NCBI RefSeq assembly: GCF_037081675.1
Contig: NZ_JAZAQL010000004.1
Location: 334,158-398,157, forward strand
Source of the DNA: Halorubellus litoreus
GTDB taxonomy: Archaea; Halobacteriota; Halobacteria; Halobacteriales; Natrialbaceae
Reading direction: 5' to 3'
DNA: 64,000 nt
Part shown: piece after piece, positions 25,234 to 34,036 of the stretch
Layout of the letters: each line of letters starts with the position of its first letter
How positions within the stretch are numbered: the stretch's first letter is position 1
The notes under the pieces: generated by a model
Seen by the model: only the letters and a program-made list of their open reading frames with translations
Told to the model about the DNA's origin: nothing
Databases searched by the model: none
Made by a program: the position numbers and the translations under genes

Positions 25234-26604
25234 ATGGGCGCAGGTCCACCGATACACGAGCTACACTTCGACGACGCACCATCTGTCGAGTCGGTCCCGG
25301 GACCGAACTCGCAGCGACTCATCGAGAAGCAACAGCGCATCGACAGCAGCGCGGTCGCGTACCCAGAAGACATCCCGATCGCTCTCGAGGACGGGAAAGG
25401 AGCGACCGTCCGAGATGCCGACGGGAACACGTTCATCGATATGTTCGCGGGCATCGGCGTGATGAACGTCGGGCACTCGAACCCCTACGTGCTGGAGGCC
25501 GTCCACGAACAGACCGACAAGTACGTCCACACGGTCGACTTCCCGACCGAGGCACGGCTCGAACTCATCGAGAAACTGGACGAAATCGCACCGGGGAGTC
25601 TACAGGGCAACAACAAGGTCGTCTTCGGGGGCCCGACCGGGAGTGACGCCATCGAGGCCGCCATCAAGCTCGCGAAGTACAACACCGGCGGCACCGGACT
25701 CGTCGCGTTCCGCGGCGCGTACCACGGAGCGACCAGTGGCGCGATGAGCATCACGGGGAACAAGGACTTCAAGGGCGACTACACGCCGCTCCTGCCGGAC
25801 GTGACCCACGCCCCGTACCCCAACCCGGTCGAGATGGAGAAGTCACCGCCCGAGGCGGTCGAGCACTCCCTCGAGGAGGTCAAGGCTATCTTCGACGACC
25901 CCTACGGCGGGTTCGCGAACCCGGCCGGCATCTTCGTCGAGCCCATCCAGGGCGAGGGCGGTGTCGTCGCCCCGCCGAAGGGCTTCCTGCAGGGGCTTCG
26001 CGACATCGCCGACGACAACGACGTCCCCCTGGTCTTCGACGAGATTCAGAGCGGCCTCGGTCGCTCCGGCCAGTGGTGGGCCAGCGAGTGCTACGACGTT
26101 ACCCCGGACGTGATGACCACGGCGAAGGCGCTCGGCGGGACCGGCTTCCCGCTCTCGGCGACGATCTACGACGAGGAACTCGACACCTGGGGCTCCGGTG
26201 ACCACGCCGGGACCTACCGCGGCCACGTCGTCGGCATGCGCGCCGGCACCCGCGCCATCGAGTACATCCAGGAGCACGACCTGCTCGCTCACGCCCGCGA
26301 CCTCGGCGGGTACATCCGCGACCGGTTGGAGGAAGCCGCCGAAGCGAACCCCCGCATCGTTGAGGTCCGTGGGAAGGGCCTGTTCATCGGCGCGGAGTTC
26401 GTCGACGAGGACGGTAGCCCCGACGACGAGGCGGCGGACGAACTGCAGGACTACTGCTTCGAGCACGGCGTCCTCGTCTGGAAGGCCGGGCGGCACGGCA
26501 ACGTCCTGCGCCTGCTCCCGCCGCTCGTCCTCACGCACGAGCTCGCCGAGACAGCGCTGGACGTCATCGTCGAGGGCATCGACGAGGTCACCGACCAACA
26601 CTGA
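25234..26604 (+). CDS. Class III transaminase, diaminobutyrate--2-oxoglutarate type (DoeD/EctB-like)
   Basis: A PLP-dependent transaminase of 456 residues. Typical segments are VFGGPTGSDAIEAAIKLAKY, YHGATSGAMSITG, FVEPIQGEGGV, VFDEIQSGLGRSG and the PLP lysine in MTTAKALGG. DTWGSGDHAGTYRGHVVG is the substrate-region signature of the EctB/DoeD diaminobutyrate group (W.pG.H.GTfRG). It would move the amino group of 2,4-diaminobutyrate to 2-oxoglutarate, giving aspartate semialdehyde. A TATA element 28 nt upstream makes ATG 25234 a leaderless start; 25222 is also possible. RidA follows after 32 bp, as expected for PLP chemistry that releases reactive imines or enamines. Confidence 0.8.
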   Translation: MGAGPPIHELHFDDAPSVESVPGPNSQRLIEKQQRIDSSAVAYPEDIPIALEDGKGATVRDADGNTFIDMFAGIGVMNVGHSNPYVLEAVHEQTDKYVHTVDFPTEARLELIEKLDEIAPGSLQGNNKVVFGGPTGSDAIEAAIKLAKYNTGGTGLVAFRGAYHGATSGAMSITGNKDFKGDYTPLLPDVTHAPYPNPVEMEKSPPEAVEHSLEEVKAIFDDPYGGFANPAGIFVEPIQGEGGVVAPPKGFLQGLRDIADDNDVPLVFDEIQSGLGRSGQWWASECYDVTPDVMTTAKALGGTGFPLSATIYDEELDTWGSGDHAGTYRGHVVGMRAGTRAIEYIQEHDLLAHARDLGGYIRDRLEEAAEANPRIVEVRGKGLFIGAEFVDEDGSPDDEAADELQDYCFEHGVLVWKAGRHGNVLRLLPPLVLTHELAETALDVIVEGIDEVTDQH

Positions 26605-26636
26605 CAGCGACTCGACCAAAGCACCCACCCCATCCC

Positions 26637-27023
26637 ATGCCCGCAGACCGAGTCATCACGGACGACGCACCGCGCAACGACAATCCGTATTCGCAGGGCG
26701 TCCGGGCTGGCGACACGCTGTACGTTTCCGGCTATGGCCCCGTCGACCCCGGCACTATGGAAGACGTCGAGGGCGATCTCGAGGTCCAGACCGACCGGGT
26801 CCTCGACAACATCGCGGCGGTCGTGGACGAGGCCGGCGGCGACGGCCTCGACGACGTCGTGAAGGTTACCGTCTACGTCGCCGACCTGGACGATTACGAC
26901 CGGGTCAACGAGGCCTACGGGGCCCGGTTCGGCGAGACGCCGCCAGCCAGGGTTTGCGTCGAGGTCTCGCGCCTGCCGGGTGACGTGCGCGTCGAGATGG
27001 ACGCCATCGCTCACCTCGGCTGA
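26637..27023 (+). CDS. ridA: RidA family imine/enamine deaminase
   Basis: A 128-residue protein of the YjgF/YER057c/UK114 family. The signatures are NPYSQGVRAGDTLYVSGYG at the front, VVKVTVYVADLDDYDRVNEAYGARF in the middle, and PPARVCVEVSRLPGDVRVEM with the conserved Arg. These trimers hydrolyse 2-iminoacids or enamines released by PLP-dependent lyases. The gene follows the transaminase closely and probably shares its transcript; the threonine-dehydratase-like enzyme at 31294 would produce exactly such intermediates. Confidence 0.92.
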   Translation: MPADRVITDDAPRNDNPYSQGVRAGDTLYVSGYGPVDPGTMEDVEGDLEVQTDRVLDNIAAVVDEAGGDGLDDVVKVTVYVADLDDYDRVNEAYGARFGETPPARVCVEVSRLPGDVRVEMDAIAHLG

Positions 27024-27049
27024 CACCGGGAGAAACGGCCGGAACCGGT

Positions 27050-27703
27050 TCAGTCGTTCTGTTCCTCGACGCGCTCGTCGCGACGGCGGTTCGCCGCGTC
27101 GACCTTCTCGACGAACGCCGACATCTGTGCCTTCATCTCCGAGCGGAGGTCCGCTGCGGAGAAGTCCTCGGATTCCGCGAGGAGCCTGACGAACGCCTGG
27201 AGTTCCTCGTCGGTGAGCTGTTCGAACTCGCCGTCCTCCAGTTTCCCGATGACGGTATCGACGTCGATCTGGCCGACCGGCTCGACGTTGAAGTCCACCG
27301 TCACCATCCGGTAGTCGGAACCCGCCAGTTCCTGCTCGGCCTTGTTGACCCCTTCGGCGAGCATGTCCTTGAACGGGGTGTAGTAGCCCATCGTTCCGAG
27401 GTGGAGGAACGCGAGCATGTCCGTGATGCCCTGCGTGTAGGCTTCGCGGTCCGTGGCGTTCGGGTTGAACACTGTCTCTCGGTCGCGTTCCTCGAGACAC
27501 TCGAACAGGATTGTGAAGTCGAGGATGGCGTTACGAAGGCGGCGCCGGATGCGATTGCGTTTCTGCTTCTTGGAGTGCTCGGTGTAGTCGGTCTTGCGCC
27601 CGAGGAGGTACTCGCGGTCGCTCGGGGTGAGGATACCCCGGCCTCGGTCAGCCGAGTAGGTGAGGGCCGGGTCGTCGTCCGCGCGGTCGCCGTGTTCGTT
27701 CAT
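27050..27703 (-). CDS. Conserved haloarchaeal protein of unknown function
   Basis: A 217-residue acidic, helical protein. The front GILTPSDREYLLG and RNRIRRRLRNAILDFTILFE (a basic helix then a hydrophobic one) is a pattern I associate with a widespread haloarchaeal family without known function. A short coiled-coil-like acidic tail closes it. The ATG at 27701-27703 is preferred over one 66 bp further upstream, which would run into the spacer with a basic, poorly coded extension. It is transcribed against its neighbours and is probably not part of the catabolic pathway. Confidence 0.7.
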   Translation of the reverse strand: MNEHGDRADDDPALTYSADRGRGILTPSDREYLLGRKTDYTEHSKKQKRNRIRRRLRNAILDFTILFECLEERDRETVFNPNATDREAYTQGITDMLAFLHLGTMGYYTPFKDMLAEGVNKAEQELAGSDYRMVTVDFNVEPVGQIDVDTVIGKLEDGEFEQLTDEELQAFVRLLAESEDFSAADLRSEMKAQMSAFVEKVDAANRRRDERVEEQND

Positions 27704-28174
27704 ATACAGAACCTGTTTACGCGTTCGATTAAACCTTACGAGAACTGGCGCGTTCGGGCGGCGTTTCACGCAGGTGGCGCTGGAACCGCCGATCTGTCTA
27801 CAGTTCCCGTGTACTTGCGCGACGCGCCGTCGTGAAGACGCGGTTTCGACTGCCCGTTCGAGCGGTCCTCCCGCTGTGCCCGGGTTCGGTTACCCGAGTG
27901 CCCGGCGGGACAGCGCCCCGGATACACAGAAACCGTAGCCGACGTTACCAACAATCGAAAGATTTATGCTGGATATAGTTCTTTACCGTGGTACGGCACC
28001 GCGTAGCACAGCCACCCTCCACTGCACACACACGATGGGCTCCACCACACCTAACGAACGCGACGGTCGTCGTAGCGCACAGCTAAGGACTCTCCCTCGG
28101 CCCGACCCGGCCGCCACCACCGATCGGAGTGGTTGGCGTGCCCGGAGGGGCGCAACGACCGGGGGTGTTCGGCC
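27704..28174. other. Spacer with candidate promoter of the BCCT gene
   Basis: About 470 bp without a convincing gene. It contains the box GGATACACA at 27920-27928 and a TATA-like GATTTATGC near 27961-27969. If the latter is used, the transporter transcript has an unusually long leader of about 180 nt before the GTG at 28175. Confidence 0.45.
27920..27928 (+). promoter_or_regulatory. Candidate cluster box (GGATACACA) upstream of BCCT transporter
   Basis: The same nonamer occurs at 33924-33932 and twice upstream of the DoeA-like gene (40810-40818 and 40832-40840, minus strand). It lies about 35 bp before the likely TATA element of the transporter. Confidence 0.4.
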
Positions 28175-29794
28175 GTGAGTACCTCTGACGGAGCAGTGTC
28201 GGAGTTCCTCGACGAGATCGAACCGACAATCTTCGCGTTCGGCGCGGCGATAACCATCCTCTTCGTGGTCGCGTTCAGCCTCCGGCCGGACGCCTCGCTC
28301 GAGCTGGTCAACGGCATCCGGCTCTGGATCCTCTCCACGTTCAACTGGTTCTTCCTCATCGCGATGCTGTCGTTCGTCCTGTTCCTGGCGTTCGTCATCT
28401 TCGGCCCGTGGGGGAAGCTCACGCTGGGAGACGAGAAGCCTGAGTACAGTTACTTCTCGTACTTCGCGATGATGTACTCGGCCGGCCTGGCCGCGGGTAT
28501 CGTGTTCTGGGGCCCGGCCGAAGCCATGTTCCACTACTCCTCGGTCCCGCCGCTGTTCGGCGCCGAGGCGCAGAGTGCCGCGGCGATGCCGATCGCCGTC
28601 CAGTACTCCATCTTCCACTGGAGCGTCATCCAGTGGTCCTGCTTCACCGTGATGGGGCTGGGCATCGGCTACTTCGTCTACAACTACGACGCGCCCCTGC
28701 GCGTGTCAGCGGTCCTGACGCCGATCATCGGCGCGGACAACGTCGACGGTATCCTCGGCAAGTCCGTGGACATAGCCGCGGTGTTCGCGACGCTCGGCGG
28801 CGTCGCCACCTCCCTGGGGTTCATCGGGAGCCAGTTCATCACCGGCCTCGACTTCCAGTGGGGCATCCAGCTCGGTGACATCGGGACCATCCTGGTCATC
28901 ACCGGCATGGTCGTCATCTTCACCACCTCCCTCGTGCTCGGGGTCGACAAGGGCATCCGCCGCCTGTCGAACTTCAACATGGTGATGTTCCTGCTCCTGA
29001 TGGTCGCGACCCTCGTCTTCGGTCCGACCCTGCGCATCCTCGAGCTTGGGACCCAAGCCGTCGGTGGCTACATCGGGAACTTCTTCGAGATGAGCCTGTA
29101 CACGCAGGCCGCCGCCACGCAGACGCAGAAGTGGGTCAACATCTGGACGGTGTTCTACTGGCTGTGGCCCCTCGCGTGGTCGCCGTTCGCCGGCCTGTTC
29201 ATCGCCCGCATCTCCCGCGGTCGGAGCGTCCGGGAGGTGGCGTTCGCCGGTATCGGAGCGACCTCGCTGGCGACCATCCCGTGGTTCGCCATCGTCGGCG
29301 GCGCCGGCGTCCTCATGCAGAACAGCGGCTCGGCGAGCATCCTCGGTCCCATCTCCGAGTACGGCGAGGCCGTCTCCGGCTACGTCCTGTTCGGGAACCT
29401 CCCCGTCGTGGGACCGCTGCTCCTGTTCGCGTTCCTCGTGCTCGTGACGACGTTCTTCGTCACCTCCGCGGACTCCTCGACGCTGGCCGTCGCGATGATG
29501 ACCAGCGGCGGGAAAGAGGAGCCCTCGTCGATCAACCGCATCTTCTGGGCGCTGCTTCAGGGTGCGGTCGCGTCCATCCTGATGGTCGTCGGAGGTGTGC
29601 AGGCGCTGCAGTACGCGGCGATCGTCACCGGCGCGCCGTTCGCGTTCATCTGCGTGGTCACGATGCTCGGGCTCATCCGGAGCTTCCAGCGGGACTACGG
29701 GAGCGTCCTCCTGCAGGAACGGACGAACCTCTTCGGTCGGCCCGAGGAGAAGAAGCAACAAGCGGGCAATGCCGCCGTGACGGACGACGACTGA
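28175..29794 (+). CDS. BCCT family betaine/carnitine/choline-type transporter
   Basis: A 539-residue membrane protein with 12 predicted helices. It shows BCCT features: the N-terminal pattern FAFGAAITILFVV, the early EYSYFSYFAMMYSAGLAAGI region, HWSVIQWSCFTVMGLGIGYF (aromatic, Trp-rich), and WTVFYWLWPLAWSPFAGLF. BCCT carriers import compatible solutes such as betaine or ectoine with Na+ or H+. GTG 28175 with an upstream GGGGGTG is chosen because the first helix follows soon after; an ATG at 28133 would add a basic non-homologous stretch. It is probably the uptake system for the solute degraded by the neighbouring enzymes. The substrate is not readable from sequence. Confidence 0.9.
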   Translation: MSTSDGAVSEFLDEIEPTIFAFGAAITILFVVAFSLRPDASLELVNGIRLWILSTFNWFFLIAMLSFVLFLAFVIFGPWGKLTLGDEKPEYSYFSYFAMMYSAGLAAGIVFWGPAEAMFHYSSVPPLFGAEAQSAAAMPIAVQYSIFHWSVIQWSCFTVMGLGIGYFVYNYDAPLRVSAVLTPIIGADNVDGILGKSVDIAAVFATLGGVATSLGFIGSQFITGLDFQWGIQLGDIGTILVITGMVVIFTTSLVLGVDKGIRRLSNFNMVMFLLLMVATLVFGPTLRILELGTQAVGGYIGNFFEMSLYTQAAATQTQKWVNIWTVFYWLWPLAWSPFAGLFIARISRGRSVREVAFAGIGATSLATIPWFAIVGGAGVLMQNSGSASILGPISEYGEAVSGYVLFGNLPVVGPLLLFAFLVLVTTFFVTSADSSTLAVAMMTSGGKEEPSSINRIFWALLQGAVASILMVVGGVQALQYAAIVTGAPFAFICVVTMLGLIRSFQRDYGSVLLQERTNLFGRPEEKKQQAGNAAVTDDD

Positions 29795-29902
29795 CCTCGC
29801 GGCACCGTTTCGGTCTCCTTTCTCGCGCGGCACGCACCGGGAAGCTCCCACGAGAGCAGTCCCATAACAAGTTTTAATGTATGCCATCAACGATTGTTGT
29901 GT

Positions 29903-31261
29903 ATGGATAGAGATTCCGCGGAGCCCGACCCAGCAGCGCTGCCCGGGCCCAACGCCGAGAAGTGGATCGACCTCCACGCCGAGAACGCCGCACCGAGCGA
30001 GTACTCCCACGAGTTCGTCTGGGACGTGACAGCCGAAGCCGACGGCCCGTTCGTCACGGACGTCGACGGGAACGTCCTGCTCGACTTCACCTGCCACATC
30101 GGGGCCGCGCCGCTCGGGTACAACAACGAGAAGGTCCTCTCGAAGTTGCGCGAGTTCGACCTGGTCGAGCCGATGAAGATCGCAGGCCAGGACATGTACT
30201 TCGGCACCGGCTCGGACCCGGAGACCGCCGAGTTCCCGGGGTCGAGTCACCTCATGGACCAGTTGACGGACGTCTCCTCGCAGTACGGAATGGACACCGT
30301 CTTCCTCTCGAACTCCGGCGCGGAGGCCGTCGAGAACGCGATGAAGATAACCCACGACCACCAGCCGCCCGCGAAGTACGGCTACGCCTTCGAGGGGAGC
30401 TTCCACGGACGCACCCTCGGGACGCTCTCGCTCACGAAGTCCAAGGAGGTGTACACGCGTCACTACCCCGAGGTCGCGGGCATCCAGACGGTCCCGTTCT
30501 GCGAGGACCGCGGCTGTTCGACCGGTAGTTGCGACTGCGGCTTCTTCGAGCGCGACGGCTCCCGGTTCCGGAACTCGCTCTCGCCCGAGGGCGGGCACGT
30601 CAACCCCGACGAGGTCGCCTTCGCCATCCTCGAACCCATCCAGGGCGTCGGCGGCTACCGCTTCCCCAGCGACGAGTTCATGGCCGAGGTCGGCGACGTC
30701 TGCGACGAGTACGACATCCCGCTCGTCGTCGACGAGATACAGGCCGGAGTCGGGCGGACCGGCGAGATGTGGGCCGCCGACCACTACCCGATCGAGCCGG
30801 ACGTCATCGCGAGCGCGAAGGGACTCCGCGTCGGCGCCACCATCTCCCGGTCGGAGATCTTCCCGGACGAGAAGAACCGACTCGGATCCACCTTCGGCGG
30901 CGGCGACCTGCTCGCGTCGATGCAGGGCGCGCTCACGCTGGAGGCCATCGACGAGTACGACCTGCTCGACAACGCGACAGAGCGCGGCCGGCAGGCGAAA
31001 GAGCGCATCCGCGACGACGCGCCGGACCACGTGGTCGACGTCCGCGGGAAGGGACTCATGCTCGCGGTCGAGTTCGACACCGCCGAGCGCCGCGACGCCG
31101 TCGTCGAGGCCGCCCTTGAACGCGGCTTGCTGACGCTCGGCTGCGGGAAGAAGACCATCCGCCTGCTCCCGCCGCTCGACTCCACCGAACGCGAGATCGA
31201 GCTCGGCACGAGTCTGTTCTGCGAGGCGATGGACGCGGTCGCGACCCAGGCGGTTGCTTGA
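29903..31261 (+). CDS. Class III aminotransferase (4-aminobutyrate-aminotransferase-like) with Cys-rich insert
   Basis: A 452-residue PLP enzyme distinct from the one at 25234. It shows FLSNSGAEAVENAMKITHD, FEGSFHGRTLGTLSLT, ILEPIQGVGGYRFP, VVDEIQAGVGRTG, and the lysine in VIASAKGLRVG. A four-Cys insert (CEDRGCSTGSCDCGFF, about 205-220) could bind a metal ion. ATG 29903 lies about 30 nt after a TTTTAA stretch, i.e. leaderless. The order of genes suggests it deaminates an intermediate or product of the same pathway (GABA-, lysine- or diaminobutyrate-like amino group). Confidence 0.82.
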   Translation: MDRDSAEPDPAALPGPNAEKWIDLHAENAAPSEYSHEFVWDVTAEADGPFVTDVDGNVLLDFTCHIGAAPLGYNNEKVLSKLREFDLVEPMKIAGQDMYFGTGSDPETAEFPGSSHLMDQLTDVSSQYGMDTVFLSNSGAEAVENAMKITHDHQPPAKYGYAFEGSFHGRTLGTLSLTKSKEVYTRHYPEVAGIQTVPFCEDRGCSTGSCDCGFFERDGSRFRNSLSPEGGHVNPDEVAFAILEPIQGVGGYRFPSDEFMAEVGDVCDEYDIPLVVDEIQAGVGRTGEMWAADHYPIEPDVIASAKGLRVGATISRSEIFPDEKNRLGSTFGGGDLLASMQGALTLEAIDEYDLLDNATERGRQAKERIRDDAPDHVVDVRGKGLMLAVEFDTAERRDAVVEAALERGLLTLGCGKKTIRLLPPLDSTEREIELGTSLFCEAMDAVATQAVA

Positions 31262-31293
31262 ACGGCCCCGCGAGAAGAGAACCCGCTCCGTCC

Positions 31294-32592
31294 TCAGTCG
31301 TCCAGCGAGAGCCCGCCGATCGCCACCGCTTCCAGACTCGCCAGTTCGGCCAAGACGTCGCGGAGGTGGCTGGCACCGCTGCCCGCGAGCCCGACCGATA
31401 CCGGGACGCGGTTCGGCGGGTCGGCTGCGGTGCGTCGCGCCCGTTCGACCACGTCGAGTTCGGCGCCTCCCGAGTCGACGGTCTCCGCGACCGCGCCGAG
31501 CGACCGCGGCCAGTCGTCGAGGTGGAGGCGGGCCTCGACGTATCGGTCGAGTTCCTGCAGGCCGGCCCGCGTCAGTTCTGCGTGTTCGGTGAGGTCGACG
31601 TTGCCCCCGGAGACGACGGCTGCGACGTGTTCCCCATCGACGTCGACCGCGCCGGAGAGGAGAGCCGCGACGGGGGCCGCGCCCGCGGTCTCGACGACAG
31701 TCTTCGCCCGCTCGGCGAGCAGCGTCGTCGCCACGGTCAGGTCGGCGTCGCTGACCGCGACCACGTCGTCCACGCGCTCGCGGACGACCGCGAACGTCTG
31801 CTCCAGCAGGCGTGCGTCCGCGATCCCCTCCGCGACCGTGTCTATCTCGGAGAGCATCCGTATCTCGTCGGCCGCCAGCGACGGCTTCGCGTGGGCCGCC
31901 CCCTCTGGCTGGACGCCCACGACACGAATGTCCTCGTCGTGGGCCTTCAGGACGGTCCCAATCCCGGATATCAGGCCGCCGCCGCCGATGGAGACGAGGA
32001 CGGTGTCCACGTCAGGGGCCTCGTCCAGGATCTCGAGCCCGACGGTACCCTGGCCGGCGATGACGTCGGCGTCGTCGAACGGGTGAACGAACTCGAGGCC
32101 GTGTTCGTCGGCGAGCTCGAGCGCGTACTCGTAGGCGTCCTCGTAGATTGGTCCTTCGACGACGACCTCGGCGCCGTAGCCCCGCGTCGCCGCGATCTTC
32201 GCCGCCGGCGTTATCTCGGGGACGACGATGGTGGTGTCGATGCCGAGCAACTGGCCGGCGAGCGCGACGCCCTGAGCGTGGTTCCCGGCGCTTGCGGCGA
32301 CGACGCCGCGCTCCCGGACGTCCTCCGGGAGCTGCGCCATCGCGTTGTAGGCGCCGCGGATCTTGAACGAGCCCGTGCGCTGCATGTTCTCCAGCTTCAG
32401 GTCGACGTGGGCCGCGCCGCACCGCTCGGCGATGGTCCGGGAGCTGTCCAGCGGCGTTCGATGGACCACGTCGCGGAGGCGGTCGTGGGCGCCCTCGACG
32501 TCCGCGAGCGTGGCGACCTCGGCGGCGGCAGGGACGGCGTCGGTGCCGGGCATCGGCTCGCCCGCGACGTCCTCCTCTCGCCCCTGCGTCAT
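31294..32592 (-). CDS. Threonine-dehydratase-like PLP lyase (possible EutB)
   Basis: A 432-residue fold-type II PLP enzyme. The lysine motif is TGSFKIRGAYNAM, the phosphate loop SIGGGGLISGIG, and ASAGNHAQGVA the substrate Asn/His motif. A C-terminal ACT-like region follows (about 340-432; NRVPVSVGLAGSGASHLRDVL). It removes water and ammonia from threonine or serine, or, in hydroxyectoine pathways, acts on the hydroxylated diaminobutyrate derivative (EutB). The ATG at 32590-32592 overlaps the stop of the upstream M20 gene (ATGA), so the two are translated together. Choice between biosynthetic ilvA and EutB rests on context. Confidence 0.78.
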   Translation of the reverse strand: MTQGREEDVAGEPMPGTDAVPAAAEVATLADVEGAHDRLRDVVHRTPLDSSRTIAERCGAAHVDLKLENMQRTGSFKIRGAYNAMAQLPEDVRERGVVAASAGNHAQGVALAGQLLGIDTTIVVPEITPAAKIAATRGYGAEVVVEGPIYEDAYEYALELADEHGLEFVHPFDDADVIAGQGTVGLEILDEAPDVDTVLVSIGGGGLISGIGTVLKAHDEDIRVVGVQPEGAAHAKPSLAADEIRMLSEIDTVAEGIADARLLEQTFAVVRERVDDVVAVSDADLTVATTLLAERAKTVVETAGAAPVAALLSGAVDVDGEHVAAVVSGGNVDLTEHAELTRAGLQELDRYVEARLHLDDWPRSLGAVAETVDSGGAELDVVERARRTAADPPNRVPVSVGLAGSGASHLRDVLAELASLEAVAIGGLSLDD

Positions 32593-33869
32593 GGACCGTC
32601 CTCCGCGACGGCGAGGATGGTGTCCGTGAGTACCTCGACGCCCGTCGAGAGGCTCCGCTCGTCCACGTCGAACGTCGGCGTGTGGTGGGCGGTCGGGTGG
32701 TCGGTGCCGACGATGCTGTAACACGCGAGGCCGCCGTCCTCCTGGACGCGCTCCATGAGGAACGTCGCGTCCTCGCTCGCGCCGAAGTCCGCGGTCCGGA
32801 CGACGCGGTCGACGCTCGAGACGCCCTCGGCGACCTCGCTCACGACGTCGACGAGCTCCGGGTCGCTATCTGCGCGCGGGCTCTCGCTCACCACGTCGAC
32901 GTCGGCCTCGCAGCCGTGCATCTCGGCGGCGGTCTCGAAGCGCGTCCGGAGTTCGTCCTTCGCGTACTCCATCAGCTCGGTCGTCTCGCCGCGGGCCTCC
33001 GCGATGGCCTCGACGTCTTCCGCGATGACGTTGCTCGCGGTCCCGCCCTCGACCCGGCCGACGTTGACGCGAGTCATCCCGTCGGCGTGCCGCGGGATGC
33101 CGTAGACGTTCTCGATGGCGGTTCCGAGCGCCTGGATGGCGTTCGCTCCCTCCTGGGGCGACTGGGCGGCGTGGGCGGACTCGCCCTCGATCTCGACGTC
33201 GACGTGGCACATCGCGAGCGGCTTCTCGATACCGGCGACGACCTCCCCGGTCGGGTGGTCGAGACCGACGTGGACCGCGAACAGGTAGTCGATGCCGGCG
33301 GCGTACTCGCTCTTCGCCATCGGTGCGCCCCCGCCGGATATCTCCTCGGCGGGCTGGAAGAACACGACCAGGCGACCGGAGAAGTCGCTCTCCTTGATGG
33401 CCGCGAGGGTGGCGAGCCCCCACGTCATGTGGGTGTCGTGGCCGCAGGCGTGCATGGTCTCGCCCGTCTCGGACCGGAACGCCTCGTCGGCCGGCACGTG
33501 TCCCGGGTCGTCGGACTCCTCGATGTACAACCCGTCGATGTCGACGCGCAGGCCGACCGTCGGTCCCTCGCCCTGCTCCAGGACCGCGACGGCGCCGGTG
33601 GTCCCACCGCGAAGCCGTTCCAGGACGTCAGGGTCCGCCCCGCGGTCGAGGGCACGCTGGTACCACTCGTCCAGCGTCTCCTCGTCCGGGACGGCCATCC
33701 TGTCGTCGGGGTCGTACGCGTCGGCGCCGACGGCGAGCTCGTCGACGCCGATGTCGCGCAGCTCCGCGACGAGCCTCGCGGTCGTGTGGAACTCGCACCA
33801 CCCCGGTTCGGGGAAGCGGTGGAAGTCGCGACGCAGCTCCGCTAGTCGGGTGCTGACAGACTGGGCCAT
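32589..33869 (-). CDS. M20 family amidohydrolase (N-acyl-amino-acid hydrolase-like)
   Basis: A 426-residue zinc hydrolase of the AbgB/hippurate-hydrolase type. The metal motifs are MHACGHDTHMTWGLATLA, QPAEEISGGGAPM and, near the C-terminus, DHPTAHHTPTFDVDE. The lid/dimer domain spans about 215-325 (SAHAAQSPQEGANAIQAL). ATG 33869 is preferred over upstream starts that run through the promoter region. It probably cleaves an N-acyl bond. In an ectoine pathway, the step from N-acetyl-diaminobutyrate to diaminobutyrate is normally done by the unrelated DoeB, so this could be a replacement. It is transcribed divergently from the hydroxyacid dehydrogenase. Confidence 0.85.
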   Translation of the reverse strand: MAQSVSTRLAELRRDFHRFPEPGWCEFHTTARLVAELRDIGVDELAVGADAYDPDDRMAVPDEETLDEWYQRALDRGADPDVLERLRGGTTGAVAVLEQGEGPTVGLRVDIDGLYIEESDDPGHVPADEAFRSETGETMHACGHDTHMTWGLATLAAIKESDFSGRLVVFFQPAEEISGGGAPMAKSEYAAGIDYLFAVHVGLDHPTGEVVAGIEKPLAMCHVDVEIEGESAHAAQSPQEGANAIQALGTAIENVYGIPRHADGMTRVNVGRVEGGTASNVIAEDVEAIAEARGETTELMEYAKDELRTRFETAAEMHGCEADVDVVSESPRADSDPELVDVVSEVAEGVSSVDRVVRTADFGASEDATFLMERVQEDGGLACYSIVGTDHPTAHHTPTFDVDERSLSTGVEVLTDTILAVAEDGP

Positions 33870-33909
33870 GTGCAACACTACCAATCTCCACGCACTTAAC
33901 GATAAACGA

Positions 33910-33928
33910 TATCCGTGGACAACGGATA
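33910..33928. promoter_or_regulatory. Palindromic operator candidate in divergent promoter
   Basis: Perfect inverted repeat TATCCGT-GGACA-ACGGATA (7-bp arms, 5-bp spacer), located between the M20 gene (minus) and the hydroxyacid dehydrogenase (plus). Its right arm overlaps the shared box GGATACACA (33924-33932). It suits a dimeric regulator controlling both directions, possibly the IclR protein. Confidence 0.5.
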
Positions 33929-34036
33929 CACAAAGGACTAAGGTGAACCCTTGCCTTGGGTGATTCATACGCGCGCCGGAGGACCGAGTATCGGTCTCGC
34001 GGCCGAGCGAGCGCCGCCGGCGCGGCCAGCCCACCC

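Noticed and set aside
28706..31030. A 774-codon minus-strand frame opposite the BCCT and aminotransferase genes
   Set aside because: Mirror frame of two clear genes, with low-complexity acidic/basic composition and no domains.
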